Source: an uncultured Bacilli bacterium
GTDB lineage: Bacteria > Bacillota_I > Bacilli_A > RF39 > UBA660
NCBI GenBank assembly: GCA_947589495.1
Contig: CANQAK010000005.1
Span: forward strand, 1 to 56,601
Length of the DNA: 56,601 nucleotides
Reading direction: 5' to 3'
Shown: positions 11,696-20,211 of the stretch, piece after piece
Layout of the letters: every line of letters begins with the position of its first letter
How positions within the stretch are numbered: position 1 is the first letter of the stretch
Translations under genes and position numbers: made by a program
Notes under the pieces: model-generated
Databases searched by the model: none
What the model saw: the letters and a program-made list of their open reading frames with translations, nothing else
Told to the model about the DNA's origin: nothing

Positions 11696-11764
11696 TCCCT
11701 CTTATTATAAGTTCATTATAACAAAAGTGTCTTTATTTGTAAATAATAACTATAAATTTAAATT

Positions 11765-12388
11765 CTAATTATTTCTGTTAATAATATTTTTTACTTTATT
11801 TTTTATTCTTTGAATTGTATTATCAATTTGTTTACTATTTTTATTTAATATTTTTGCTATTTCTTGATAATTTAAACCTCTTATTTTTAAAACAAAAACT
11901 TCATATTCATTTTTGGTAAGTCTACTTTTTATTAAACTAATTAATTCTTTATAATCTTCTTCTTCTGTAATATTTTTAAGTGGATCATATTCACCTTCAT
12001 CACTTATTATATCCATAAGTCTTGAACCATTTTCAACATAAATAAAATCTAATGAATACATATCTTGAAGATTTCTATATTTATCTCTACTATATTTTCT
12101 TATAATACCAAATATTCTTCTTTCAATACAAACAGTTATAAATGTTGGTAATGATGCATTTCTATCATCTCTATAATTATGTAATGCATCACTAAAACCT
12201 ACACTACATTCACTATAAATTTCTTGATAATCAACATTTAAATTATTTAATTGAGAAGAATGTTTTTTTATTAAAATATTAATTATAAACTTATATTTAG
12301 CATAAAGTAAATTTTTAGCATCTTCATCATTTTCTCTATATAACATTAATAATTCATTATCATTAGTATCAACTGTATAATCTATCAT
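11765..12388 (-). CDS. RNA polymerase sigma factor, sigma-70 family (SigH-like)
   Basis: region 2 (YQEIYSECSVGFSDALHNYR), region 4 (LTKNEYEVFVLKIRGLNYQEIAKILNKNSKQIDNTIQRIKNKV); adjacent to rlmB. Confidence 0.88.
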   Translation of the reverse strand: MIDYTVDTNDNELLMLYRENDEDAKNLLYAKYKFIINILIKKHSSQLNNLNVDYQEIYSECSVGFSDALHNYRDDRNASLPTFITVCIERRIFGIIRKYSRDKYRNLQDMYSLDFIYVENGSRLMDIISDEGEYDPLKNITEEEDYKELISLIKSRLTKNEYEVFVLKIRGLNYQEIAKILNKNSKQIDNTIQRIKNKVKNIINRNN

Positions 12389-13062
12389 TTCTTAACCATC
12401 CCATATAAAAGTATACCAGCAGAAGTACTTGCATTTAAGCTATTAATCTTTCCATACATTGGAATACTTATAACAAAATCACTATTATCTAAAACTAATT
12501 TACTTATTCCCTTACCTTCATTACCAATTACTAAAACTTTTTTTGATGCATAATCTATTTGTTGATAATTTTCTCCAATCATATCAGCAGCATATACAAA
12601 ATAACCATCTTTTTTTAATGATTTTAATGCATTAACAATATTATTAACTCTAATTATTTTTACATGTTCAATTGCTCCTGCACTAGTTTTAACAACAGTA
12701 TCTGTAATTCTTACACTTCGATCTTTAGGAATAATAATACTTTTTACTCCTACACATTCACAAGTTCTAATAATTGCTCCAAAATTATGAGGATCTTCTA
12801 AATGATCTAGTACTACTACTAAATTCCCCTCTACATCTTGTAATGAATAATATTCATAATCATCTATATCTATAACAATACCTTGATGATTACCATTAAC
12901 CATTTTTTCTAAAACTTTTTTATCAACAAAATTATATTTTAAATTATTTTTCCCTAAATAATTTATATATTCTTTACTACTAATATAGATTTTTCTAATT
13001 TTATTTTTGTCAATTTCCGTTAAGATGTTTTTTCCATATACTAGCATATTCTCACCTAGCAC
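12385..13062 (-). CDS. rlmB: 23S rRNA (guanosine-2'-O)-methyltransferase, SpoU/TrmH family
   Basis: LDHLEDPHNFGAIIRTCECVGV, GNEGKGIS, SLNASTSAGILLY SPOUT motifs. Confidence 0.93.
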   Translation of the reverse strand: MLGENMLVYGKNILTEIDKNKIRKIYISSKEYINYLGKNNLKYNFVDKKVLEKMVNGNHQGIVIDIDDYEYYSLQDVEGNLVVVLDHLEDPHNFGAIIRTCECVGVKSIIIPKDRSVRITDTVVKTSAGAIEHVKIIRVNNIVNALKSLKKDGYFVYAADMIGENYQQIDYASKKVLVIGNEGKGISKLVLDNSDFVISIPMYGKINSLNASTSAGILLYGMVKK

Positions 13063-13141
13063 TTATTGTATCATATTTTTTCCTACTTGCATAACATTTA
13101 TTTTTTAAGTATATTAATAATAAATTTATCGAGGTGTTTAC

Positions 13142-14062
13142 ATGTTTAAATATAGTTTAGATAATAAAAGATATCACACTCTTAATTATTTTTATAGAAC
13201 AAAATTTAATAGTAAAGTATTTAAAGTACCTATTGATGCCCATTTTAGTTGCCCAAATAAAATAAATAATCATGGTTGTATTTATTGTTATGAAAATAGT
13301 AAAGCTAATATTATTGATAGTAAGGCTTCTATTAAAGAACAATTTTTAAATAATATTAAAGTATTAGAAAAAAAATGGCCAAATAGTTTATATATACCTT
13401 ACTTTCAAGCTGGTACTAATACTTATGCTCCACTTAGTACTTTAAAAAATATTTATGAAGAGTTATTAAATGAACCAAAAGTTGTTGGCCTAGCTATTGC
13501 TACTAGACCTGATACTTTATCTAATGAAATACTTGATTATTTAGAAACATTAAATAAAAAAACATTTTTAACAATTGAGCTAGGCTTACAATCAAGTAAT
13601 AACAATACTTTAAAATTTATTAAAAGAGGACATGATGTTAATACATTTATTAATGCTGTAAAAGAACTTCATAAAAGACATATTTTTGTAGTAGCCCATA
13701 TTATAAATGGGCTACCCTATGAAACAGAAAAAGATATGCTAAATACTATTAAATTATTAAATAATTTAAATATTGATGGTATTAAAATACATATGTTATA
13801 TGTTTCAAAAAATACAGAATTAGCTTCTATATATGAAAAAGAAAAATTTCATATATTAACTAAAGAAGAATATATAGATATTGTTATTAAACAATTAGAA
13901 TTATTAAAACCAGAGGTAGTTATTGAAAGAATTACTGGTGATCCTATCAAAGAAGAATTAATTACTCCAACTTGGTTATTAAAAAAATTTTGTGTATTAA
14001 ATGATATTGATAAAGAAATGGTAAAAAGAAATACCGAACAAGGTATTTCATCTTCCAAATAA
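13142..14062 (+). CDS. Radical SAM protein, TIGR01212/YhcC-YtqA type
   Basis: FSCPNKINNHGCIYCYE cysteine cluster, YFQAGTNTYAP, GLQSSNNNTLKFIKRGH. Confidence 0.88.
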   Translation: MFKYSLDNKRYHTLNYFYRTKFNSKVFKVPIDAHFSCPNKINNHGCIYCYENSKANIIDSKASIKEQFLNNIKVLEKKWPNSLYIPYFQAGTNTYAPLSTLKNIYEELLNEPKVVGLAIATRPDTLSNEILDYLETLNKKTFLTIELGLQSSNNNTLKFIKRGHDVNTFINAVKELHKRHIFVVAHIINGLPYETEKDMLNTIKLLNNLNIDGIKIHMLYVSKNTELASIYEKEKFHILTKEEYIDIVIKQLELLKPEVVIERITGDPIKEELITPTWLLKKFCVLNDIDKEMVKRNTEQGISSSK

Positions 14063-14093
14063 TTGTTAATAACTTCTTAGTTTTCAACAAAAT

Positions 14094-14172
14094 AAAAGGG
14101 AGGTCGTTACTTCTCCCAGGGTTAAGTTAAGTCTATTTTTACGTCTTCGTTGACGATTTTTTTATTTGTTAT
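14094..14172. repeat. R element copy 1, directly downstream of surface gene A
   Basis: near-identical to 15799..15877: gggaggtcgttacttctcccagggttaagttaa(g/a)tctatttt(t/a)acgtcttcgttgacga. Confidence 0.9.
14098..14117 (-). terminator. Terminator-like hairpin in repeat R1
   Basis: minus-strand GGGAG-N10-CTCCC followed by TTTTATTTTG. Confidence 0.6.
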
Positions 14173-15422
14173 GAAACGATGTAAAATGGAGTTCCTATTT
14201 CTCCTGTACCTTCGAGTACCACATCGGACTTCAGATAGAAGACCGGGCGGATAGCATATCCAAGGCTTAAATTGCTGTAGTCAACGGCTCCACTTGGGCC
14301 CACCCACCACGCAGAGAAGGCAGCAGTCCCGGCAGCGTTGTTTCGACCCATACGAGTCATGGTCCATTCGAATCGCTCATCTGTAGATGTTTCTCCTCCA
14401 TTATTACTCATATGTATCCAACTTGTTTTACATTGTGCAGCATCTTGCCTACAACTCGATTCTGATCCTGTTCCACTTAATGCATATGCATAATCATGTA
14501 TATACATTAATCCTATTGGTTTTGATTCTGTCTTTTTTTCCCATTTTTTATCTGTTACTTCTTTTCCAGTTATTGGATCAATATATTTTGTATTTGCTTG
14601 ACCTGTTTCTATTTTATATACTGTCTCTGTTGGTATATTTGAATTTATATAACCATAACTTATATCTCCATATAACCATTGTTGTGGTTCTATTTTATTT
14701 TGTATACTACTATCTAATGTATTATAGTATGTATTATTTAATGTGCTAAATATTGTACTTTCTGGCCACTCTTTGTTTGTTGAATAATTATCCCACCATT
14801 GATGTGTACTTTCATATCTTGTTTGTTTTATTACTTTGATATTTCCTTCTTCTGTTATTCCTATGATTCGATACATGTTTTCATCTGTTCCACTACTAGT
14901 TGCATTACATCCATTTAGTCCCACTTCATTCAAACATATATAATTTTTTACTTTATTTCCTTTTAATTCATCTACACCTTGGTAACGGTACATTCCTCCA
15001 ATTGGTTCATCACTTAAACTTTCATCATTTGTTCTTGAATCTATTAATTCTTGTGGATTCTCTGGTGTTTTTTTATCAAAATATAAATAACAGTATGATG
15101 TTTTATTTGTACTTACTGTTATTTTATCACTTTCATATGTTAAACTATTTTCTATTTTTTCTCCATTATTATCCATACATCCTGACTTTTCTGTATTTAA
15201 CTTATAATCATTTCCTGGAAATATTGATTGTTCTTTATATTCTCCATCTTCCCCTTTTACCATAATAGCAAACATATTATTTTTTTCAACATCTTTTAAG
15301 CTAACTGTATCCAATGTTGCATTTACCGATTTATTCTTGCTTATAAAAACTATACTTGTTGTTAATAATAATATTAGAATTAATAATGTAATAGTTATTT
15401 TCTTATTCATATTTTTATCCAT
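14169..15422 (-). CDS. Membrane-anchored surface protein A with variable C-terminal segment (CLec/DUF6273-like by pattern)
   Basis: N-terminal TM (ITITLLILILLLTTSIVFI); WWVGPSGAVDYSNLSLGYAIRPVFYL C-terminal pattern; homologous to both halves of 15881..18028. Likely start at 15410 (ATGAATAAG, RBS aggatgg). Confidence 0.85.
   Translation of the reverse strand: MDKNMNKKITITLLILILLLTTSIVFISKNKSVNATLDTVSLKDVEKNNMFAIMVKGEDGEYKEQSIFPGNDYKLNTEKSGCMDNNGEKIENSLTYESDKITVSTNKTSYCYLYFDKKTPENPQELIDSRTNDESLSDEPIGGMYRYQGVDELKGNKVKNYICLNEVGLNGCNATSSGTDENMYRIIGITEEGNIKVIKQTRYESTHQWWDNYSTNKEWPESTIFSTLNNTYYNTLDSSIQNKIEPQQWLYGDISYGYINSNIPTETVYKIETGQANTKYIDPITGKEVTDKKWEKKTESKPIGLMYIHDYAYALSGTGSESSCRQDAAQCKTSWIHMSNNGGETSTDERFEWTMTRMGRNNAAGTAAFSAWWVGPSGAVDYSNLSLGYAIRPVFYLKSDVVLEGTGEIGTPFYIVS
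14229..14363 (-). other. GC-rich candidate variable segment A
   Basis: coding ACCATGACTCGTATGGGTCGA...CGCCCGGTCTTCTATCTGAAG; about 56% GC by hand count; CGN arginine codons. Confidence 0.65.
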
Positions 15423-15433
15423 CCTATATGTCC

Positions 15434-15509
15434 ATAGGTAATATTTACCTATACAACAATTACATTATAGGCAAATTATGCCTAAAAGTCAATAGGTAAA
15501 ATATAACTA
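15434..15509. promoter_or_regulatory. Three-operator divergent promoter region, module A
   Basis: TAGGTA-ATATT-TACCTA (15435-15451), TAGGCA-AATTA-TGCCTA (15468-15484), TAGGTA-AAATA-TAACTA (15493-15509, imperfect). Confidence 0.8.
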
Positions 15510-15534
15510 TATTAAAATGGTGTTGGTGTTATAA

Positions 15535-15762
15535 ATGAATAGATTAAAAGAGATTCGAGAAGACAAAGATTTATTTCAAAAAGATATAGCAGAATATCTA
15601 AATGTTGATCAATCTAATTACAGTAAATATGAATTAGAAAAAATTAACATTCCCATTTCTATACTTATAAAATTAGCAGATTTTTATAATACAAGTGTTG
15701 ATTATTTAGTATATAGAACTGATGATAGAAAACCTTATCCTAAAAGTAAATTATCTAAATGA
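15535..15762 (+). CDS. Small XRE-family HTH regulator, module A
   Basis: 75 aa HTH_3: LKEIREDKDLFQKDIAEYLNVDQSNYSKYELEK; C-terminal DRKPYPKSKL shared with the 18134 paralogue. Confidence 0.93.
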   Translation: MNRLKEIREDKDLFQKDIAEYLNVDQSNYSKYELEKINIPISILIKLADFYNTSVDYLVYRTDDRKPYPKSKLSK

Positions 15763-15766
15763 GATT

Positions 15767-15790
15767 CTACCAAATATGGTAGTTTTTTTT
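15767..15790 (+). terminator. Intrinsic terminator after XRE gene A
   Basis: CTACCA-AATA-TGGTAG followed by T8. Confidence 0.85.
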
Positions 15791-15798
15791 ACAAACAA

Positions 15799-15877
15799 AA
15801 AAGGGAGGTCGTTACTTCTCCCAGGGTTAAGTTAAATCTATTTTAACGTCTTCGTTGACGAGTTTTTATTTGTTTTA
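15799..15877. repeat. R element copy 2, directly downstream of surface gene B
   Basis: direct repeat of 14094..14172. Confidence 0.9.
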
Positions 15878-15880
15878 TTA

Positions 15881-18028
15881 TCAATTTGCTATGTAGAATG
15901 GTTCTAACGTTGTTCCTTTTCCTTTTAATTTAATATCATTTGTTAGATAGAAGACGGGACGAACAGCAACCTTACGTTCTAAGGTGCTGGTGTCGACACG
16001 ACCGTCTACATACACAAACCACGCATCGAAGAAATTAAGGGAGTCATTACGCCGACCCACACGCGACATGGTCCATTCATAATCTGATGTATTTCCATTT
16101 TGGTACATATGCATCCAGCCACTATCTCTACATTTATTATATGAATCTGCTCCTTTAGAATTATGGCAACCATCTTGGTTTGCTTGATAATAATAATCAT
16201 GTAAGTACATTAATCCTATATTGGCTTCTTTTGTATTTGTCCATTTCTCTCCTGTTACTTCTTTCTTATCAGATGTTGTTGGTCCATAGTATTTGGTATT
16301 CATGTCTCCACTTTCTACTTGATATATTTGATTTGCTGTTAATGTTCCTACAAAATTATAATGCATATCTCCATAATACCAGTTCCATTTTTGTATTTTT
16401 CCTTGTATTTCACTATCTAGTGTTTTATAAAATGTTTCATTTAAAGTTGTATATACATCACTTCGAGGCCATTCTGGACATCCACTACTTCCACAATAAG
16501 AATCATCATAACGTCCGCTCCATGCATATGTACTTGTTCCGTTGTTCGTAAATTTTGTTTGCTTTATTACTTTGATATTTCCTTCTGGAGTTATTCCTAT
16601 GATTCGGTACATATTGTCATCATAACCATTATTTTTTGCATCACATCCATTTGTTCCTACTTCTTTTAAGCATATATAGTTTTTTACTTTATTTTCTTTT
16701 AATTCATCTGCTCCTTGGTAACGGTACATTCCTCCAACTAAAGTTTTACTTAACGCATCTGTAGTATCTTCTAATCTTAATGTATTTTCTTGATCTGTTG
16801 GTATTACTTCTGTTAATGTATATGGATCTTCTACTGTTCCACTTCCATATAATGTTATATTACTTTTTAAATAGAATACTGGGCGAAGCGCAATAGCACC
16901 TACCAAGGAGCCGTTGGTGATTTCACCGTCCGTATCCACATACCATCTCCAGAAGAGAACAGAGTTATAATTACCCCGACCAACACGCGTCATGGTCTGT
17001 TCTCTTGCCTCATTTCCAGATGTTGTTATTCCATTATTTTTTATGTGCATCCAACCATTATCTTTACATTTTTGATACGAATCTTTTCCTTTTGCATAAT
17101 GACAACCATCTTCGTTTGCTTGATAATAGTAATCATGTAAATATATTAATCCTATATTAGCTTTTTCATTCATTTGAGTCCAGCTTTCATTTGTTACTTC
17201 TGCTGTATTACTTGATTTATGTCCATAGTATTTTGTATTTTTTGCTCCTGTTTCTACTTGGTATATTTCATTTGCACTTAATGTCCCTACAAAATCATAA
17301 TGCATATCTCCATACCACCAGTTTTGTGGTTCTATTTTATTTTTTATTTCTTCATTTAATGAATTGTAAAATGTGGTATTTAATGTTGTATATAATTCAC
17401 TTTCTGGCCATTCTGGACAACCATCTGTTCCACATGTTGAATCGCTATCATTTGAGTTCCATGCATAATTTCCTATACTTGTTTGTTTCATGACTTTTAT
17501 ATTTCCATTCTCTGTGATTCCTATAATCCTATACATTTCATCACTTTGACTTGAACATTTTCCTTCGAAACATAAATAGTTATCTACATCTGGTCCTTGG
17601 TAACGATACATACCTCCTACAGGATTAATACTTAATCCACTGCTCTTTTTTAATTGTTCTATTAATTCTTTTGCATTATTCTTATCAAAATATAAATAAC
17701 AATATGATGTTTTATTTGTAGTAAGAGTTACTTTGTTACTATCTGAATCATATGTTAAGCTGTTTTCTATTTTTTCTCCATTATTATCCATACATCCAGA
17801 TAATTTTTCATTATAGAAATAATCTTCAGGCCATTCATTAGAGTTACTTACTTCATATTCTCCACTATCATTTTGAAGCATTATTGCAAACATATTATTT
17901 TTTTCTACTTCTTTTAAACTAACTGTATCTAATGTTGCATTTACCGATTTATTTTTTCTTATAAAAACTATACTTGTTGTTAATATTAATAATAAAATTA
18001 TTGTTGTAATAAATATTTTCTTTTTCAT
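15881..18028 (-). CDS. Membrane-anchored surface protein B with two tandem copies of the domain found in surface protein A
   Basis: MKKKIFITTIILLLILTTSIVFIRKNKSVNATLDTVSLKEVEKNNMFAIM; two repeats GGMYRYQG...MYRIIGIT...RPVFYL. Start moved from 18106 to 18028 because the upstream extension would run through the operators and an RBS (ttggaaag) precedes 18028. Confidence 0.85.
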   Translation of the reverse strand: MKKKIFITTIILLLILTTSIVFIRKNKSVNATLDTVSLKEVEKNNMFAIMLQNDSGEYEVSNSNEWPEDYFYNEKLSGCMDNNGEKIENSLTYDSDSNKVTLTTNKTSYCYLYFDKNNAKELIEQLKKSSGLSINPVGGMYRYQGPDVDNYLCFEGKCSSQSDEMYRIIGITENGNIKVMKQTSIGNYAWNSNDSDSTCGTDGCPEWPESELYTTLNTTFYNSLNEEIKNKIEPQNWWYGDMHYDFVGTLSANEIYQVETGAKNTKYYGHKSSNTAEVTNESWTQMNEKANIGLIYLHDYYYQANEDGCHYAKGKDSYQKCKDNGWMHIKNNGITTSGNEAREQTMTRVGRGNYNSVLFWRWYVDTDGEITNGSLVGAIALRPVFYLKSNITLYGSGTVEDPYTLTEVIPTDQENTLRLEDTTDALSKTLVGGMYRYQGADELKENKVKNYICLKEVGTNGCDAKNNGYDDNMYRIIGITPEGNIKVIKQTKFTNNGTSTYAWSGRYDDSYCGSSGCPEWPRSDVYTTLNETFYKTLDSEIQGKIQKWNWYYGDMHYNFVGTLTANQIYQVESGDMNTKYYGPTTSDKKEVTGEKWTNTKEANIGLMYLHDYYYQANQDGCHNSKGADSYNKCRDSGWMHMYQNGNTSDYEWTMSRVGRRNDSLNFFDAWFVYVDGRVDTSTLERKVAVRPVFYLTNDIKLKGKGTTLEPFYIAN
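15944..16072 (-). other. GC-rich candidate variable segment B (C-terminal domain copy)
   Basis: coding ACCATGTCGCGTGTGGGTCGG...CGTCCCGTCTTCTATCTA. Confidence 0.65.
16868..16996 (-). other. GC-rich candidate variable segment C (N-terminal domain copy)
   Basis: coding ACCATGACGCGTGTTGGTCGG...CGCCCAGTATTCTATTTA; about 50% GC by hand count. Confidence 0.65.
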
Positions 18029-18048
18029 ATTTGACTTTCCAATCTTAT

Positions 18049-18125
18049 ATACAATAGATATTTTGTATCTTAAGTTGATTATACAAAACTTATTTTGTAT
18101 TGTCAATACAAAGCTTTAGTTGTAT
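18049..18125. promoter_or_regulatory. Three-operator divergent promoter region, module B
   Basis: ATACAATA-GATA-TTTTGTAT (18049-18068), ATACAAAA-CTTA-TTTTGTAT (18081-18100, perfect), ATACAAAG-CTTT-AGTTGTAT (18106-18125). Confidence 0.82.
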
Positions 18126-18151
18126 GAGAATTTTTGTTAAAGGTGATATTT

Positions 18152-18385
18152 ATGAATATTAATAGAATAAAAGAAATAAGAGAAGATAGAGATCTATATC
18201 AAAAAGATGTTGCTAATGCTTTAAAAATAAAACAACAACAATACTCAGAGTATGAAATAGGTAAAAGGCTAATTCCAATTAATTATTTAAGTGATTTAGC
18301 TGATTTTTATGATGTATCAATAGATTACTTATTAGGTAAAACTGATGAAAGAAAGCCTTATCCAAAAAGTAAATTAATGAAATAA
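18152..18385 (+). CDS. Small XRE-family HTH regulator, module B
   Basis: HTH_3: IKEIREDRDLYQKDVANALKIKQQQYSEYEIGK; C-terminal ERKPYPKSKL. Start placed at the ATG after aaaggtgat RBS. Confidence 0.9.
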   Translation: MNINRIKEIREDRDLYQKDVANALKIKQQQYSEYEIGKRLIPINYLSDLADFYDVSIDYLLGKTDERKPYPKSKLMK

Positions 18386-18389
18386 AATG

Positions 18390-18427
18390 TAAAAGGAAGA
18401 AGTTTTTAAGCTTCTTCCATTTTTTCA
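18390..18427. terminator. Bidirectional terminator
   Basis: GGAAGAAG-TTTTTAAG-CTTCTTCC followed by ATTTTTT; overlaps the 3' end of the convergent ABC gene. Confidence 0.8.
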
Positions 18428-20211
18428 AATTGACTATTATATAATTCAGCATATTTACCATTAAGTTTTAATAATTCTTCATGAGAACCTTGTTCTACTA
18501 TATTACCTTCTTGCATCATTAATATTAAATCAGCATTTTTAATAGTGGATAATCTATGAGCAATAATAAATGATGTTCTTCCTTCAGTTAATTTATCCAT
18601 CGCTTTTTGAACTAATTCTTCTGTTCTTGTATCAACACTACTAGTGGCTTCATCTAAAATTAAGAAAGGGGCATCTTTAACCATACCACGAGCAATAGTT
18701 AACAATTGTTTTTGTCCTGAAGATAATGTTTCATTATCACTAAGTATTGTATTATAACCTTTAGATAAAGATTTAATATAATGATGTAATCCCACTATCT
18801 TACATACTTTTTCTATTTCTTCATCAGTAATATTACTTTTATTATATTTAATATTTTCTTTTATAGTACCTTCAAAAACCCATGTATCTTGTAATACCAT
18901 AATAAATAAATCATGAATATTTTTTCTAGTTAAATTTTTAGTAGATACACCATCAATTTTAATATCACCATCTACTATATCATAGAATTTCATTAACAAG
19001 TTAACCATTGTTGTTTTACCAGCTCCCGTTGGTCCTACTATGGCTATTTTATCCCCTGGATTAACTTTAACATTAAAATCTTTAATTATTGTTTTATCTT
19101 TATCATAACCAAATTTAACATGTTCAAAAACAATTTCTCCTTTAACATTATTTTTGTTTAGTGACTCTTTGATTCCATCTTCACTACTCATTTCTTCTTC
19201 ATCTAAAAATTCAAATACTCTTTCAGATGCAGCAGCACAAGATTGAAGACTTGATAAAGATTGAGCAATTTGTGATAAAGGTTGAGTAAATAAACGAATA
19301 TATAACATAAATGCTACTATTACACCAAAATCAATAATATTGTTCATAGTTAGTAGAGCTCCTACTACACATACACAAACATAACCAAAGTTACCAATAA
19401 ATCCCATAAATGGATGCATTAACCCTGATAAAAATTGTCCTTTTCTTACATCATCAAATATTTTATCATTAACATTATCAAAAACTTCTTCAGCTTCTGT
19501 AATACCATTATAAACTCTTACTATATTGTGTCCAGAATACATCTCTTCAATATGACCATTAAGTTCACCAATTTCATCTTGTAATCTATCAAAATATTTT
19601 TGACTTTTACTAATAACAAAAATCATAAAAGCAAACCCAATTAAACTAGAAAGTATTGCAGTAAGTGCCATAATACCATTAGTTATAAACATCATAAATA
19701 CTGATCCGATTAAAAGAGTTATGGCACTTACTAACGTACCTAAACTTTGATTTAATGTCATACTTAAAGTATCAACATCATTCGTTACTCTTGATAAAAT
19801 ATCTCCATAACTATTTTTATCAAAATATTTTAAAGGCATATTATTAATTTTTTCACTAATTTCTTTTCTTAATTGTTTAGAAAACTTATTAGTAACTACA
19901 GCCATAATAAATTGTTGTAAATAACCAAAGATAGCACTTACAATATACATTATTAATAATATTAAACTAATTTGTTTAATTTTAGTCATATTTATACCAT
20001 TAAATAATCCTTCAGTAATTAAATTAGTTATTTCTTTTAATTTATCAGGACCTATTATTGATAAAATAGAACTAATCATCGCAAGAATAACCGCTACTAA
20101 AACAGGAATAAAATAAGGTTTACAATAATTTATTAATGTTTTCATAGACTTTTTAAAGTCTTTAGCTTTTTCATTATTTTGTCCTGGCCCTCTTCTTCTA
20201 CCATGGTTCAT
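18406..20211 (-). CDS. ABC transporter, ATP-binding/permease half subunit (multidrug exporter type)
   Basis: GPTGAGKTT Walker A, LSSGQKQL signature, LILDEATSSVD Walker B, N-terminal TM domain. Confidence 0.95.
   Translation of the reverse strand: MNHGRRRGPGQNNEKAKDFKKSMKTLINYCKPYFIPVLVAVILAMISSILSIIGPDKLKEITNLITEGLFNGINMTKIKQISLILLIMYIVSAIFGYLQQFIMAVVTNKFSKQLRKEISEKINNMPLKYFDKNSYGDILSRVTNDVDTLSMTLNQSLGTLVSAITLLIGSVFMMFITNGIMALTAILSSLIGFAFMIFVISKSQKYFDRLQDEIGELNGHIEEMYSGHNIVRVYNGITEAEEVFDNVNDKIFDDVRKGQFLSGLMHPFMGFIGNFGYVCVCVVGALLTMNNIIDFGVIVAFMLYIRLFTQPLSQIAQSLSSLQSCAAASERVFEFLDEEEMSSEDGIKESLNKNNVKGEIVFEHVKFGYDKDKTIIKDFNVKVNPGDKIAIVGPTGAGKTTMVNLLMKFYDIVDGDIKIDGVSTKNLTRKNIHDLFIMVLQDTWVFEGTIKENIKYNKSNITDEEIEKVCKIVGLHHYIKSLSKGYNTILSDNETLSSGQKQLLTIARGMVKDAPFLILDEATSSVDTRTEELVQKAMDKLTEGRTSFIIAHRLSTIKNADLILMMQEGNIVEQGSHEELLKLNGKYAELYNSQFEKMEEA

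Noticed and set aside
14094-15877. R element as a CRISPR repeat
   Set aside because: Only two copies separated by ~1.7 kb of genes, no spacer array, no cas genes.
16006-16200. Minus-strand 64 aa ORF overlapping surface gene B out of frame (likewise 33974-34186, 40666-40920)
   Set aside because: Out-of-frame overlap with conserved coding sequence; no RBS or known product.
14387-17493. Plus-strand ORFs at 14387, 14900, 16180 and 17191 (Leu/Tyr/His-rich)
   Set aside because: Antisense to the surface-protein genes with composition expected from reading AT-rich Asn/Lys/Tyr codons backwards; no RBS or family signal. Kept as antisense artefacts.
18049-18106. ORF-track N-terminal extension of surface protein B (MTIQNKFCIINLRYKISIVYKIGKSN)
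   Set aside because: It is the operator region translated; the paralogue and an RBS support the start at 18028.
14094-18400. A complete diversity-generating retroelement in the window
   Set aside because: No reverse transcriptase, accessory variability determinant or non-coding template repeat seen; only candidate target segments are reported.
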